Part shown: one piece after another, positions 1 to 6,140 of the stretch
Position numbering within the stretch: the first letter of the stretch is position 1
Layout of the letters: the number at the start of each line of letters is the position of its first letter
DNA from: JAGOZV01 sp964622895
Lineage (GTDB): Bacteria; Patescibacteriota; Saccharimonadia; Saccharimonadales; Saccharimonadaceae
Direction of reading: 5' to 3'
DNA length: 9,228 nt
Assembly (NCBI GenBank): GCA_964622895.1
Contig: CAZUSB010000021.1
Coordinates: 1 to 9,228, forward strand
The notes under the pieces: model-generated
The model's input: only the letters and a program-made list of their open reading frames with translations
Database searches by the model: none
Told to the model about the DNA's origin: nothing
Made by a program: the position numbers and the translations under genes

Positions 1-1790
1 ACCGTTTGTTTACCAACCGACCAATACAAAACATCTGAATATCGACTCAGTGGCGATACAAAAACCACATCATTAGAAAAAGCTTTAGTCGATTTTAAAT
101 TTGCATAGTTTGCAGTCGTGCGATACAATCCGACCGCTGGCACATCGTCCAACCAACGCTTGGTAAAGACCTTGTACTTTGCTAGTCGTAGTTCCGGATT
201 ACGCTTACTGCGTGCCGATACCAATGCGTCATCAACGATATCGTTTTTATAATTTGCAAAATTTAACCCATTTTTTGTAGCTTGGCTGGAATGCCAGTAG
301 GCATAAACATCTTGATCGGCGCCAATATTGATACGGTTTATCAGTATGTCAAAGTCTCTTGGCTGTAAAATATTTTGCAGTGCGCCTTGATCGGTATTCC
401 CTAAGTCAAGAATCTGAGTATCTGTTTTAATTCCGAGCTCGTTTAATTGCGAAACCACTTCGTCGGCCACCAACTCTAACTCTGGGTTCTTTATAACTGC
501 AACCTTTAATCGTAACTCTTGGTCATCTTTTTTCCATGTACCAGCACTAGTTTTTCGCCACCCAAGCTCGTCAAGATAAACCATGCTCATATCAGGATTG
601 AAACTGGGCGCTTCAATATCGGGTATTTGAGCAGTAATAGGCGTATAAAGTGATTCAAGATGTCGACTCGCTATATTTTGTTGTAATTTATCTACATCTA
701 CACCATTTCGTATTGCCTGCCTCATCTTAACTTCTTTGAGCTGAGGTGCTGTTGTATTAAAAATCATAAATACCCCACCTTCAGTTGGCATAGCGCGCAC
801 TTCATATCGTTTCTCGTCGATCTTTTGTAGTTGATCAGGTAAAAGGTCTGCCATGCCATTAACCTCGTTATTTTTTAAAGCATCCAACAGTGCTTCATGC
901 TTGTCATAAATCAACATCTGAAATCGTGAGATTTTCGCTGCACCAAAATAATATTTTTCATTCCGCACGAGATGCATCGCCTGTGTACTCGCACCTAAAA
1001 TGTCACCGTCCTGCGCAAATTTGAATTTGAACGGTCCGCTGCCGACTGGCTGATTGCTAAAATTATTCTCTCGCAACTTGACTGGGTCGACATCTTTTAG
1101 TAGGTGCTCTGGAAGGACTGAAAAAGTTAAATAATGCCTGAATGGAGCAAAAGGCGTAGCAAGCTTGAGTTCTACACTATGCTCATTAATTTTTTTAACA
1201 TCTACACTATTCCAGACTGAAGATGAGCCAGCTTTGATCGCTGGGTCTTTTAATAAATTTATTGTATATACTAAATCGTCTGCTATGACTGGAAAATCAT
1301 CATGCCACTTTGCGTCTTTTCGCAAGGTCATAGTGTATGTAGTTTCGGCTTCGTCTATTTCTAGATTTTCTAATAAGTCATAGCCGAGTCTACCCTTTGT
1401 GTCATATTGCATCGGTTGGGAAAAAATCAATCTACTCAGAGATTGCTCGGCGCTAGTTGTACTAAATAATGGATTTAGTGTCTCAACCGGACCCAAAGTC
1501 CCTTCCACGTAAACTACATTATCTGACCTAGTGGTAGTAGTGTAACCGTTACGATACCATGAAAGCTGCACTCCAACCATGAGCATCAAAAAACCAATCA
1601 GTAAAAGCCAAGTAATAACTTGACGTCTAACATCACCCATGCTCGTCCAACGACGAACAATAAATTTGTGGGCATGGGTCAAGCTTTGATTCTCAGCTTT
1701 TTTGAAGCGTTTCGCTAATGCGTTGGCGTCAAAGCTTTTTTTGGGCACCAAGCTCCATTTTGCATCTTTTTTTGAACGCTTTTTCGCCAT
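1..1790 (-). CDS. Family-5 extracellular solute-binding protein (peptide ABC transporter type), membrane-anchored, 3' end outside window
   Basis: The frame is open from ATG 1790-1788 to the window edge, giving 596 codons. It resembles SBP_bac_5 (DppA/OppA-type) proteins, which capture peptides outside the cell for an ABC importer. Seen: a lysine/arginine-rich N-terminus (residues 1-57), one hydrophobic helix (about 58-78), then an extracytoplasmic domain with the family's early LNPLF motif (105-109), a KWHDDFPV..DD.VYT segment (161-176) and VGSGPFKF (249-256). No lipobox cysteine exists; indeed no cysteine occurs in the 596 residues, so an uncleaved signal anchor rather than a lipid would hold it in the membrane. 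It starts 16 bp after secG with only a weak AAGAGA ribosome site, suggesting translation from the same mRNA. No permease or ATPase gene is visible, and they may lie left of the window. The ligand is unknown; peptide binding is inferred from the family. Confidence 0.85.
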   Translation of the reverse strand, partial: MAKKRSKKDAKWSLVPKKSFDANALAKRFKKAENQSLTHAHKFIVRRWTSMGDVRRQVITWLLLIGFLMLMVGVQLSWYRNGYTTTTRSDNVVYVEGTLGPVETLNPLFSTTSAEQSLSRLIFSQPMQYDTKGRLGYDLLENLEIDEAETTYTMTLRKDAKWHDDFPVIADDLVYTINLLKDPAIKAGSSSVWNSVDVKKINEHSVELKLATPFAPFRHYLTFSVLPEHLLKDVDPVKLRENNFSNQPVGSGPFKFKFAQDGDILGASTQAMHLVRNEKYYFGAAKISRFQMLIYDKHEALLDALKNNEVNGMADLLPDQLQKIDEKRYEVRAMPTEGGVFMIFNTTAPQLKEVKMRQAIRNGVDVDKLQQNIASRHLESLYTPITAQIPDIEAPSFNPDMSMVYLDELGWRKTSAGTWKKDDQELRLKVAVIKNPELELVADEVVSQLNELGIKTDTQILDLGNTDQGALQNILQPRDFDILINRINIGADQDVYAYWHSSQATKNGLNFANYKNDIVDDALVSARSKRNPELRLAKYKVFTKRWLDDVPAVGLYRTTANYANLKSTKAFSNDVVFVSPLSRYSDVLYWSVGKQT

Positions 1791-1806
1791 TTTGTGGTCT
1801 CTTACT

Positions 1807-2034
1807 TTAACTGCCCATTACCAAGGCGACCAAAATAGAGCCAACAAAAAACACCGCCATCACTACAGTGACGTCAAATAGATTTTTGTCAAAACCCCGA
1901 CGAGTTGTATACAATTCACCTGAAGCGCCAAATCCTGCACCCAATGTTGCTCCACGCTGCTGTAATAGAATCGCCACCACCAAAATCACTGCTGACACTA
2001 CTGTAATAATAGGTAATATTTCGTTAAACTGCAC
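1807..2034 (-). CDS. secG: Preprotein translocase subunit SecG
   Basis: A 75-residue protein with the SecG layout: a helix at about 5-24, the conserved cytoplasmic loop (LLQQRGATLGAGFG at 23-36, then GELYTTRRG and a KNLF segment), and a second helix at about 53-73. SecG is the small auxiliary subunit of the SecYEG channel and assists SecA-driven export. Length and motif are typical of the family. The start is GTG (2034-2032), chosen because GGAG (2045-2042) lies 7 nt upstream and the next in-frame ATG would remove the first helix and loop. The gene overlaps the end of the upstream holin-like gene by 11 bp and is followed 16 bp later by the solute-binding protein, so the three are probably one operon with translational coupling at the overlap. 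Confidence 0.95.
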   Translation of the reverse strand: MQFNEILPIITVVSAVILVVAILLQQRGATLGAGFGASGELYTTRRGFDKNLFDVTVVMAVFFVGSILVALVMGS

Positions 2035-2443
2035 TTTCTCTCTCCATTTCCTTTAAATATACCATCTCGTATGAAGTACTGACAATATAATTTATCAAAC
2101 TTAAAATTAACCCAGCGACAATTGAGTGTTTAAATGTCATATCTACACCTCCTGGCGCTAACATTAATGAATAATAAACCAAGACTCCATTGACCAAAAT
2201 CATAAATAACCCAAGGGTGAGCAAGATAAAAGGGAAAGATAACGTCACCAAGACTGGTTTTACGAATGAATTGGCGATTGAAAATACTAAACCAGCAGAC
2301 AAAAATGCCAAGACTCCAGCTGTTGGCTCTACATTCTCATAACCACTACCGAGTAACGTCAAAGCAATCCATAAGCCAAAAGAGTTCAGGAGCCACCTGG
2401 TTATAAAAGATGAAGGTTTTAATCTAGCAATTTGATTTTTCAT
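2024..2443 (-). CDS. Four-helix membrane protein of the phage holin superfamily IV (Phage_holin_4_2 type)
   Basis: A 139-residue, strongly hydrophobic protein with about four membrane helices (roughly 15-33, 42-60, 66-93 and 105-125). The stretch VKPVL..LSFPF..LTLGLF.. VN (61-85) is the hallmark of the small Phage_holin_4_2/DUF360 family, which is widespread in bacterial chromosomes outside prophages. Despite the family name, nothing here (no endolysin or phage genes) supports lysis, and the cellular role is unknown. It ends in a charged, probably cytoplasmic tail. It is the first gene of the presumed operon with secG and the solute-binding protein and overlaps secG by 11 bp. The ATG at 2443-2441 has no Shine-Dalgarno site but follows a perfect TATAAT box by 9 nt, so the transcript is probably leaderless or nearly so. 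Confidence 0.8.
   Translation of the reverse strand: MKNQIARLKPSSFITRWLLNSFGLWIALTLLGSGYENVEPTAGVLAFLSAGLVFSIANSFVKPVLVTLSFPFILLTLGLFMILVNGVLVYYSLMLAPGGVDMTFKHSIVAGLILSLINYIVSTSYEMVYLKEMERESAV
2042..2045 (-). promoter_or_regulatory. Shine-Dalgarno site of secG
   Basis: GGAG (within GGAGAGAG) reads toward the GTG start of secG with a 7-nt spacer. It lies inside the last codons of the upstream holin-like gene. It fixes the non-ATG start and implies that ribosomes can load on secG independently within the shared mRNA. Confidence 0.65.
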
Positions 2444-2452
2444 GCTCTGTCT

Positions 2453-2458
2453 ATTATA
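2453..2458 (-). promoter_or_regulatory. -10 box for the holin-like/secG/solute-binding-protein operon
   Basis: A consensus TATAAT reads toward the holin-like gene, ending 9 nt before its ATG, in the 59-bp gap after uvrC. No good -35 hexamer stands 16-18 nt upstream (the 17-nt position reads TGTATT). Transcription would begin within a few bases of the start codon. Confidence 0.55.
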
Positions 2459-2502
2459 CCTGAAAAACGTTTAAAAATACATCTTTTATTAACCCGCACG
2501 AC

Positions 2503-3883
2503 CTACTGATTCATGAAATATTTTTTGATAATATCCGCTCTTGACTGACCGACCACTTTCACTAAATCATTTTCGCTCGCCTGTGATACCCCTTTGACGC
2601 TGCCAAAAGTTTTGATTAATTTTTGTCTAGTTTTTGGNNNNNNNNNNNNNNNNNNNNNNNNNNNNNNNNNNNNNNNNNNNNNNNNNNNNNNNNNNNNNNN
2701 NNNNNNNNNNNNNNNNNNNNNNNNNNNNNNNNNNNNNCTGGCTGGTTGAGATATTTGATGCATTTTCTTGTACAATAAGCTGCTCGTCGCTTTTTGCAAG
2801 GCTCACTACTGGGATTTTCAAATTTAATTTTTGCAGAATTTCTGCGGCCGCAGCTAACTGACCTTTACCGCCATCAATCAGAAGCAAATCCGGTTTTGTT
2901 TCATTTTTATTATGTCCAGTAAAACGACGAGTCAGTATTTCTTGTAGGTTTTTATAATCATCATTTCTTTGAACGTGCATCCGGTATTTGCGGTAATTTT
3001 CACGATTGCTGACGCCATTTGTAAAAACCACCTGCGAACCAACAACATCAGCACCACTCATATGAGAAATATCATAACCCTCTATTCGTGCTGGTGGATT
3101 AGGCAAAGAGAAAATTTCTTGTAGCTGCAACAGCGCTGGATCTTTACTTAAATCAACTGACAAGCTATCGTTAAAAGATATTCTTCGCTTCAATTCATTT
3201 AACTGATATAAACGATTGCGATAAATCTTGGCTTTTTCAAAATCATGTATTGCGGCCGCATCTTTCATCTGCGCCTGAAAATCTTTGATCAATGCACTAC
3301 GATTACCACGAATATAGCTCATCAATTGACTGAGGTTACTTTTGTATTCTTTTTCAGTCAAGTTGATCGGGTCTAAGCCAATGTGCGCATCCAGACTCGG
3401 GCGCTCATCACGCTTTGGCGCTTTAGTGTAATACGGAAAAACTTTTCTCAAATAACGCATCGCTTGACGAATAGGTCGAGCGTTATAATACGGCCCAAAA
3501 TAACGAGCACCGTCATCAAGCGGATTTCTAGTATACGAAACATGTGGCCACTGATCGTTCATATTTATGCGAATATACATTTGCGATTTATCGTCGCGCA
3601 ACAATATATTATAGCGGGGCATATAACGCTTGACCATCTCACTTTCTAAAAATAAAGCATCCACTTCGGTCTCGGTTTCGGTCCAATCCACATCAGCTAT
3701 CTCCTCAATCAATGCTTGAGTTTTCAGATCATAATCTATCGATTTATGGAAATATTGACGGACACGGTTTTTTAAAACAGCAGCTTTACCGACATAGATA
3801 ATCTCGCCGTCTTTTGATTTATGAAAATAAACACCGGGAGAGGACGGTAGTGTTTTTAATTTTTTCTGTAACGTATCAGTCAT
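2503..3883 (-). CDS. uvrC: Excinuclease ABC subunit C (UvrC), interrupted by an assembly gap
   Basis: UvrC makes both incisions in nucleotide excision repair. In order: GIY-YIG nuclease (GVY at 17-19, IYVGKA at 29-34, R40, E80), a UVR helix pair for UvrB contact (about 198-233), the RNase H-like 5' nuclease domain with D271 (EGYDISH) and D337 (LLIDGGKG), and after the gap the C-terminal helix-hairpin-helix DNA-binding segment (from PKTRQKL, 44 residues to TAG). There are 382 residues before the gap. The catalytic histidine region (HRFA) falls in the 100 N. The frame differs across the N block, but 100 is not a multiple of three and the block sits exactly between codons, so I read one intact gene. 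I chose ATG 3883 because GGGGAG lies 4 nt upstream. An in-frame ATG at 3916 would place the promoter inside the gene. The four family cysteines are absent. Confidence 0.92.
2638..2737. other. Assembly gap of exactly 100 N inside uvrC
   Basis: One hundred consecutive N, the conventional placeholder for a join of unknown length. Both flanks are uvrC in recognisable family order, so the join is probably correct. The missing part should encode the LLQRIRDEAHRFA-like region and the first helix-hairpin-helix turn. From family spacing I estimate 50-65 residues, so the real gap is probably nearer 150-195 bp than 100. Confidence 0.97.
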
Positions 3884-3893
3884 ATCACTCCCC

Positions 3894-3902
3894 ATTATAA
3901 CA
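3894..3902 (-). promoter_or_regulatory. Extended -10 promoter of uvrC
   Basis: TGT followed by TATAAT matches the TGn-TATAAT extended -10 consensus and ends 10 nt before the chosen uvrC ATG. The -35 position (CTTTTT) is poor, as is common for extended -10 promoters. The start of transcription would fall 2-5 nt before the ATG. Confidence 0.6.
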
Positions 3903-3936
3903 TTGCAAAAAATCATAAAAAGCTATATAGTATAGT
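3903..3936 (+). promoter_or_regulatory. Promoter of the endonuclease/exonuclease/phosphatase gene
   Basis: TTGCAA (3903-3908) stands 17 bp before TATAGT (3926-3931). A second, overlapping TATAGT lies at 3931-3936, only 9 nt before the ATG. The -35 element abuts the extended -10 of uvrC on the other strand, so the two promoters are back to back within 62 bp and could interfere with or co-regulate each other. Confidence 0.5.
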
Positions 3937-3945
3937 GAAAGATTT

Positions 3946-4632
3946 ATGACGCCGATAGAAAATTCAAACATAAATATAATTAGTTATAATCTGTACCACA
4001 ACAATGCTAGTAGCGAACTTGAGCACCTAGCAGAGGAGTACGGTGTTGATATTTTTTGCCTGCAAGAGGCAGATAGCAATGAATTACCTGAAAAGATTGG
4101 GGATTTAAAAATTGCCGGTACCACTGACAAAAATCGTCTTGACTTGGTAATATACTACAATCCACAAAAATTTCGTCTACGTGAGACTAAAGCTTTTGTT
4201 TTAGAAAGGTCCGCTCACGATATCATCATGTCACCATCTAATCAGCGCCTATTAGCGGCACGTTTGATTTCTAAGGCTACCCAAAAACCGTTGATTGTTG
4301 CTAGCTTTCATGGGGCACCGCTCACAGATATTAATCGTAAAAGAAAAAGACAAATTCGTGAAGCTCATACTGTTTTGCGAGAGTTTGGCGGTGACGAGCC
4401 AACAATCATGACTGGTGATTATAACTATCCGTTCTTCAAAAAGAATCTTGAAAAAATAATCGGTCTTCAAGGCTATGAGATGGCCTTGAGCGATCGTTTT
4501 ACCTATGCCAGGGCGCTACCTGGGCGATATGACTTTGTTACCTATTCGGACGCTATCATAAAAGAGGTAGTCACCCTACCCAAGGGTGCATCCGATCATC
4601 GCCCAATCCTCATAAAAGCAACAGACCTGTAA
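3946..4632 (+). CDS. Endonuclease/exonuclease/phosphatase family protein
   Basis: A 228-residue soluble protein with the whole motif set of the DNase I/exonuclease III/phosphatase fold: SYNL with N15, CLQEAD with metal-binding E41, SFHG with H122, TGDYNYP with D158 and N160, and the terminal SDHRP with D217 and H218. All expected metal and catalytic residues are present, so it should be an active metal-dependent phosphoesterase. The substrate (DNA, RNA, phospholipid or sugar phosphate) cannot be told from the motifs. There is no signal peptide or membrane helix, so it is probably cytoplasmic. It is compact for the family and is the only plus-strand gene in the window, divergent from uvrC. That position makes a DNA-repair role attractive but unproven. 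It has no clear Shine-Dalgarno site. Its last three codons and stop form the left arm of its own terminator. Confidence 0.85.
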   Translation: MTPIENSNINIISYNLYHNNASSELEHLAEEYGVDIFCLQEADSNELPEKIGDLKIAGTTDKNRLDLVIYYNPQKFRLRETKAFVLERSAHDIIMSPSNQRLLAARLISKATQKPLIVASFHGAPLTDINRKRKRQIREAHTVLREFGGDEPTIMTGDYNYPFFKKNLEKIIGLQGYEMALSDRFTYARALPGRYDFVTYSDAIIKEVVTLPKGASDHRPILIKATDL

Positions 4633-4650
4633 AATACAGGTCTGTTTTTT
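4621..4650 (+). terminator. Rho-independent terminator of the endonuclease/exonuclease/phosphatase gene
   Basis: ACAGACCTGTA (4621-4631) pairs perfectly with TACAGGTCTGT (4635-4645) around an AAA loop and runs directly into a T tract (4645-4650). The left arm contains the last three codons and most of the stop codon. On the other strand the same stem is followed by TTGCTTTT, so it may also stop, less efficiently, transcription coming from the convergent L25 gene. Confidence 0.9.
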
Positions 4651-4668
4651 AAAAAGTTTTAATAAAAA

Positions 4669-5361
4669 CTAATTATTTTTGTCTACTGACTCTTCACTTT
4701 TTGCGTCGTCAGATTTTTCTTCGCTACCCTGCTCTGACTCTACATCATCTACGCTTTCACCATCACCAGCACTGGCGGCATTTGCTGCTTCAAGCGCGCT
4801 TGGCTCGTAGACATTAGCCACGACCAACTCTAGATCTTGCTCAATATCCGAGTATTCTACGCCCTTTGGCAACTTAACATCTTTTAGTAGTAGCTTACTA
4901 TCTTCGTCAAGTAGAGTTTCTACAGAAATTGTCAATGACTCTGGTAGGTCAGCTGGTAGCGCCTTGACGCCTACCTTATCAAGAGCTTGCAAGACGATCA
5001 AGCCGTTTCTCTCAGCTGGACTCTCACCGCTGCCGATTAGTTCAATCGCCACCTCTGTCTCTAATTTTTCATCTTGTCTAATCGCCTGAAATGCCAAGTG
5101 ATCTATTGTATGATGGACCCTATTCATATCAATTGTTTTTACGATTACTAGACGTTTTTTGCCATTTAATTCTACCTCAAAAGGCGTGTGTCGTCCTACT
5201 TCTTCAATTACCTTTAGTGTTTCCCCTTGTTTTGATTGAGTATTTGTCCCAGGTTTTCCATCACTATACACCACACTAGGAATCATTCCTGATGCTCGTA
5301 GTTTTGCGACTTTTTTGCCAGAAATTTGTCTCTCATCAAGTTTGAGTATTATCTTTGCCAT
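4669..5361 (-). CDS. rplY: Large-subunit ribosomal protein L25, CTC (TL5) type
   Basis: A 230-residue protein matching the long CTC/TL5 form of bL25, which binds 5S rRNA in the 50S subunit. The N-terminal 5S-binding barrel covers about residues 3-93 (LKLDER, KKVAKLRASGMIPSVVY, HHTIDHLAFQ). The C-terminal TL5 domain covers about 100-190 (DLPESL, LPKGVEY). A low-complexity acidic, serine-rich tail fills 191-230. The ATG at 5361 is needed to keep the first strand of the barrel. It is preceded by AAAGGAGG, the strongest ribosome site in the window, but with only 3 nt of spacing. An extended -10 promoter lies 33 nt upstream, so this gene has its own transcript with a short leader. It converges with the plus-strand nuclease gene and probably shares the hairpin between them. 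Confidence 0.95.
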   Translation of the reverse strand: MAKIILKLDERQISGKKVAKLRASGMIPSVVYSDGKPGTNTQSKQGETLKVIEEVGRHTPFEVELNGKKRLVIVKTIDMNRVHHTIDHLAFQAIRQDEKLETEVAIELIGSGESPAERNGLIVLQALDKVGVKALPADLPESLTISVETLLDEDSKLLLKDVKLPKGVEYSDIEQDLELVVANVYEPSALEAANAASAGDGESVDDVESEQGSEEKSDDAKSEESVDKNN

Positions 5362-5364
5362 TTT

Positions 5365-5372
5365 CCTCCTTT
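5365..5372 (-). promoter_or_regulatory. Strong Shine-Dalgarno site of the L25 gene
   Basis: AAAGGAGG is close to a perfect anti-Shine-Dalgarno complement, lying 3 nt before the ATG, which is shorter than the usual 5-9 nt. It is also covered by a tiny overlapping reading frame that starts at 5378. Confidence 0.75.
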
Positions 5373-5394
5373 AGCCATTTGACTTATGTGTACT

Positions 5395-5403
5395 ATTATA
5401 TCA
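5395..5403 (-). promoter_or_regulatory. Extended -10 promoter of the L25 gene
   Basis: TGA followed by TATAAT fits the TGn-TATAAT consensus, 33 nt before the L25 start. No credible -35 box is present at 16-18 bp. It lies 13 bp beyond the stop codon of the DedA gene, so L25 can be made independently of uvrA/dedA read-through. Confidence 0.6.
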
Positions 5404-5416
5404 CGACTAACCAGGA

Positions 5417-6127
5417 CTATTTGCGTCTTGTTAATTTTCGCCAAAACTTTGTTACTTCGTTTTTGATGGCGTCACGATTATTCTTCTCTTTCATGATCTC
5501 ATAAACTGCTGGCAAAATTGAGATAAAGACTATCAAAACTATTATCGGCAAGAGCACCTGGTCTATATCTAATCCCATTTTTTCAAATAAGGCACCGAGA
5601 TAATATCCGGCATATGTCACTAGCGCAACCCAGAAAAAACCTCCGATAATGTTGTAAGTAAAGAATTTTTTGTACTCCATCTTGCCGACACCGGCAACGA
5701 TTGGCGCAAATGTCCTAACGATTGGCACAAATCTAGCGATAATGATGGTTTTTGCACCATGTTTTTCATAAAAATCTTGTGCTTTTTTGATATGTGATTG
5801 TTTAAAAATCTTGGCATCCGGTTTTTTAAATATTTTCGGTCCAGTCTTTCGTCCAAACCAATATCCGGTAGAATCTCCAGCCACCGCCGCGATAAACAGC
5901 AGTAAGACAAACAGGTGTATATTTATATTAAATATTCCGGAATGCACCAATATGCCAGCGGTAAAAAGTAAGCTATCTCCAGGCAAAAAGAAACCGATAA
6001 GCAGTCCCGACTCTGCATAGATAACTAAAATAACGGCGATAAAGCCAGCGGTTGTGATTAGATTGACCAAATCTAATCCGGGAATGGACGCAAAACTACC
6101 TAAGGTGCTCATTAATAATTCATACAT
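5417..6127 (-). CDS. DedA family (SNARE-associated/VTT domain) membrane protein
   Basis: A 236-residue integral membrane protein of the DedA family, whose members are thought to be proton-coupled lipid (undecaprenyl phosphate or phospholipid) translocases needed for envelope integrity. Seen: YAESGLLIGFFLPGDS (37-52) with E39 and D51, GDSTGYWFG (84-92), the amphipathic stretch FYEKHG (119-124), and ARFVPIVRTFAPIVAG (131-146) with R132 and R138. These match the acidic and arginine residues essential in E. coli YqjA/YghB (E39, D51, R130, R136). A final helix (about 190-210) precedes a basic cytoplasmic tail. The length is typical. It starts 13 bp after the uvrA stop with no ribosome site, so it is probably co-transcribed with uvrA; a weak TAAGAT box (6140-6135) might add local transcription. 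The ATG at 6127 gives a full first hydrophobic segment; M6 is an alternative start. Confidence 0.93.
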   Translation of the reverse strand: MYELLMSTLGSFASIPGLDLVNLITTAGFIAVILVIYAESGLLIGFFLPGDSLLFTAGILVHSGIFNINIHLFVLLLFIAAVAGDSTGYWFGRKTGPKIFKKPDAKIFKQSHIKKAQDFYEKHGAKTIIIARFVPIVRTFAPIVAGVGKMEYKKFFTYNIIGGFFWVALVTYAGYYLGALFEKMGLDIDQVLLPIIVLIVFISILPAVYEIMKEKNNRDAIKNEVTKFWRKLTRRK

Positions 6128-6140
6128 AACTACTATCTTA

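Noticed and set aside
1165..2056. Plus-strand open frames at 1165-1383 and 1868-2056
   Set aside because: They lie antisense to the solute-binding protein and to secG/holin-like genes, which have clear family motifs, and show no motif or ribosome site.
2627..2861. Frames running through the N block on both strands (2627 end, 2634-2861, 2503-2799 upstream part)
   Set aside because: They exist only because N codons are read as X. The real coding sequence is the two uvrC flanks.
2843..3261. Two copies of the 10-bp palindrome TGCGGCCGCA inside uvrC
   Set aside because: Both encode Ala-Ala-Ala in frame, about 400 bp apart, with no other repeat context; coincidence of codon choice is sufficient.
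3383..3649. Plus-strand frame of 88 codons opposite uvrC
   Set aside because: It is fully antisense to the conserved N-terminal part of UvrC and has no recognisable features.
2503..3883. uvrC as a frameshifted pseudogene
   Set aside because: The frame change coincides exactly with a 100-N placeholder of arbitrary length, and both flanks show conserved, undamaged UvrC sequence.
4252..4470. Minus-strand frame of 72 codons opposite the nuclease gene
   Set aside because: It is a shadow of a gene whose catalytic motifs are intact in the plus-strand frame.
5620..6020. Overlapping frames inside the DedA gene on both strands
   Set aside because: DedA motifs and critical residues are continuous in the chosen frame; the others lack any family signal.
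6135..6140. TAAGAT as a separate dedA promoter
   Set aside because: It has only a partial consensus match, no -35 box at 17 bp, and the 13-bp gap after uvrA favours co-transcription.
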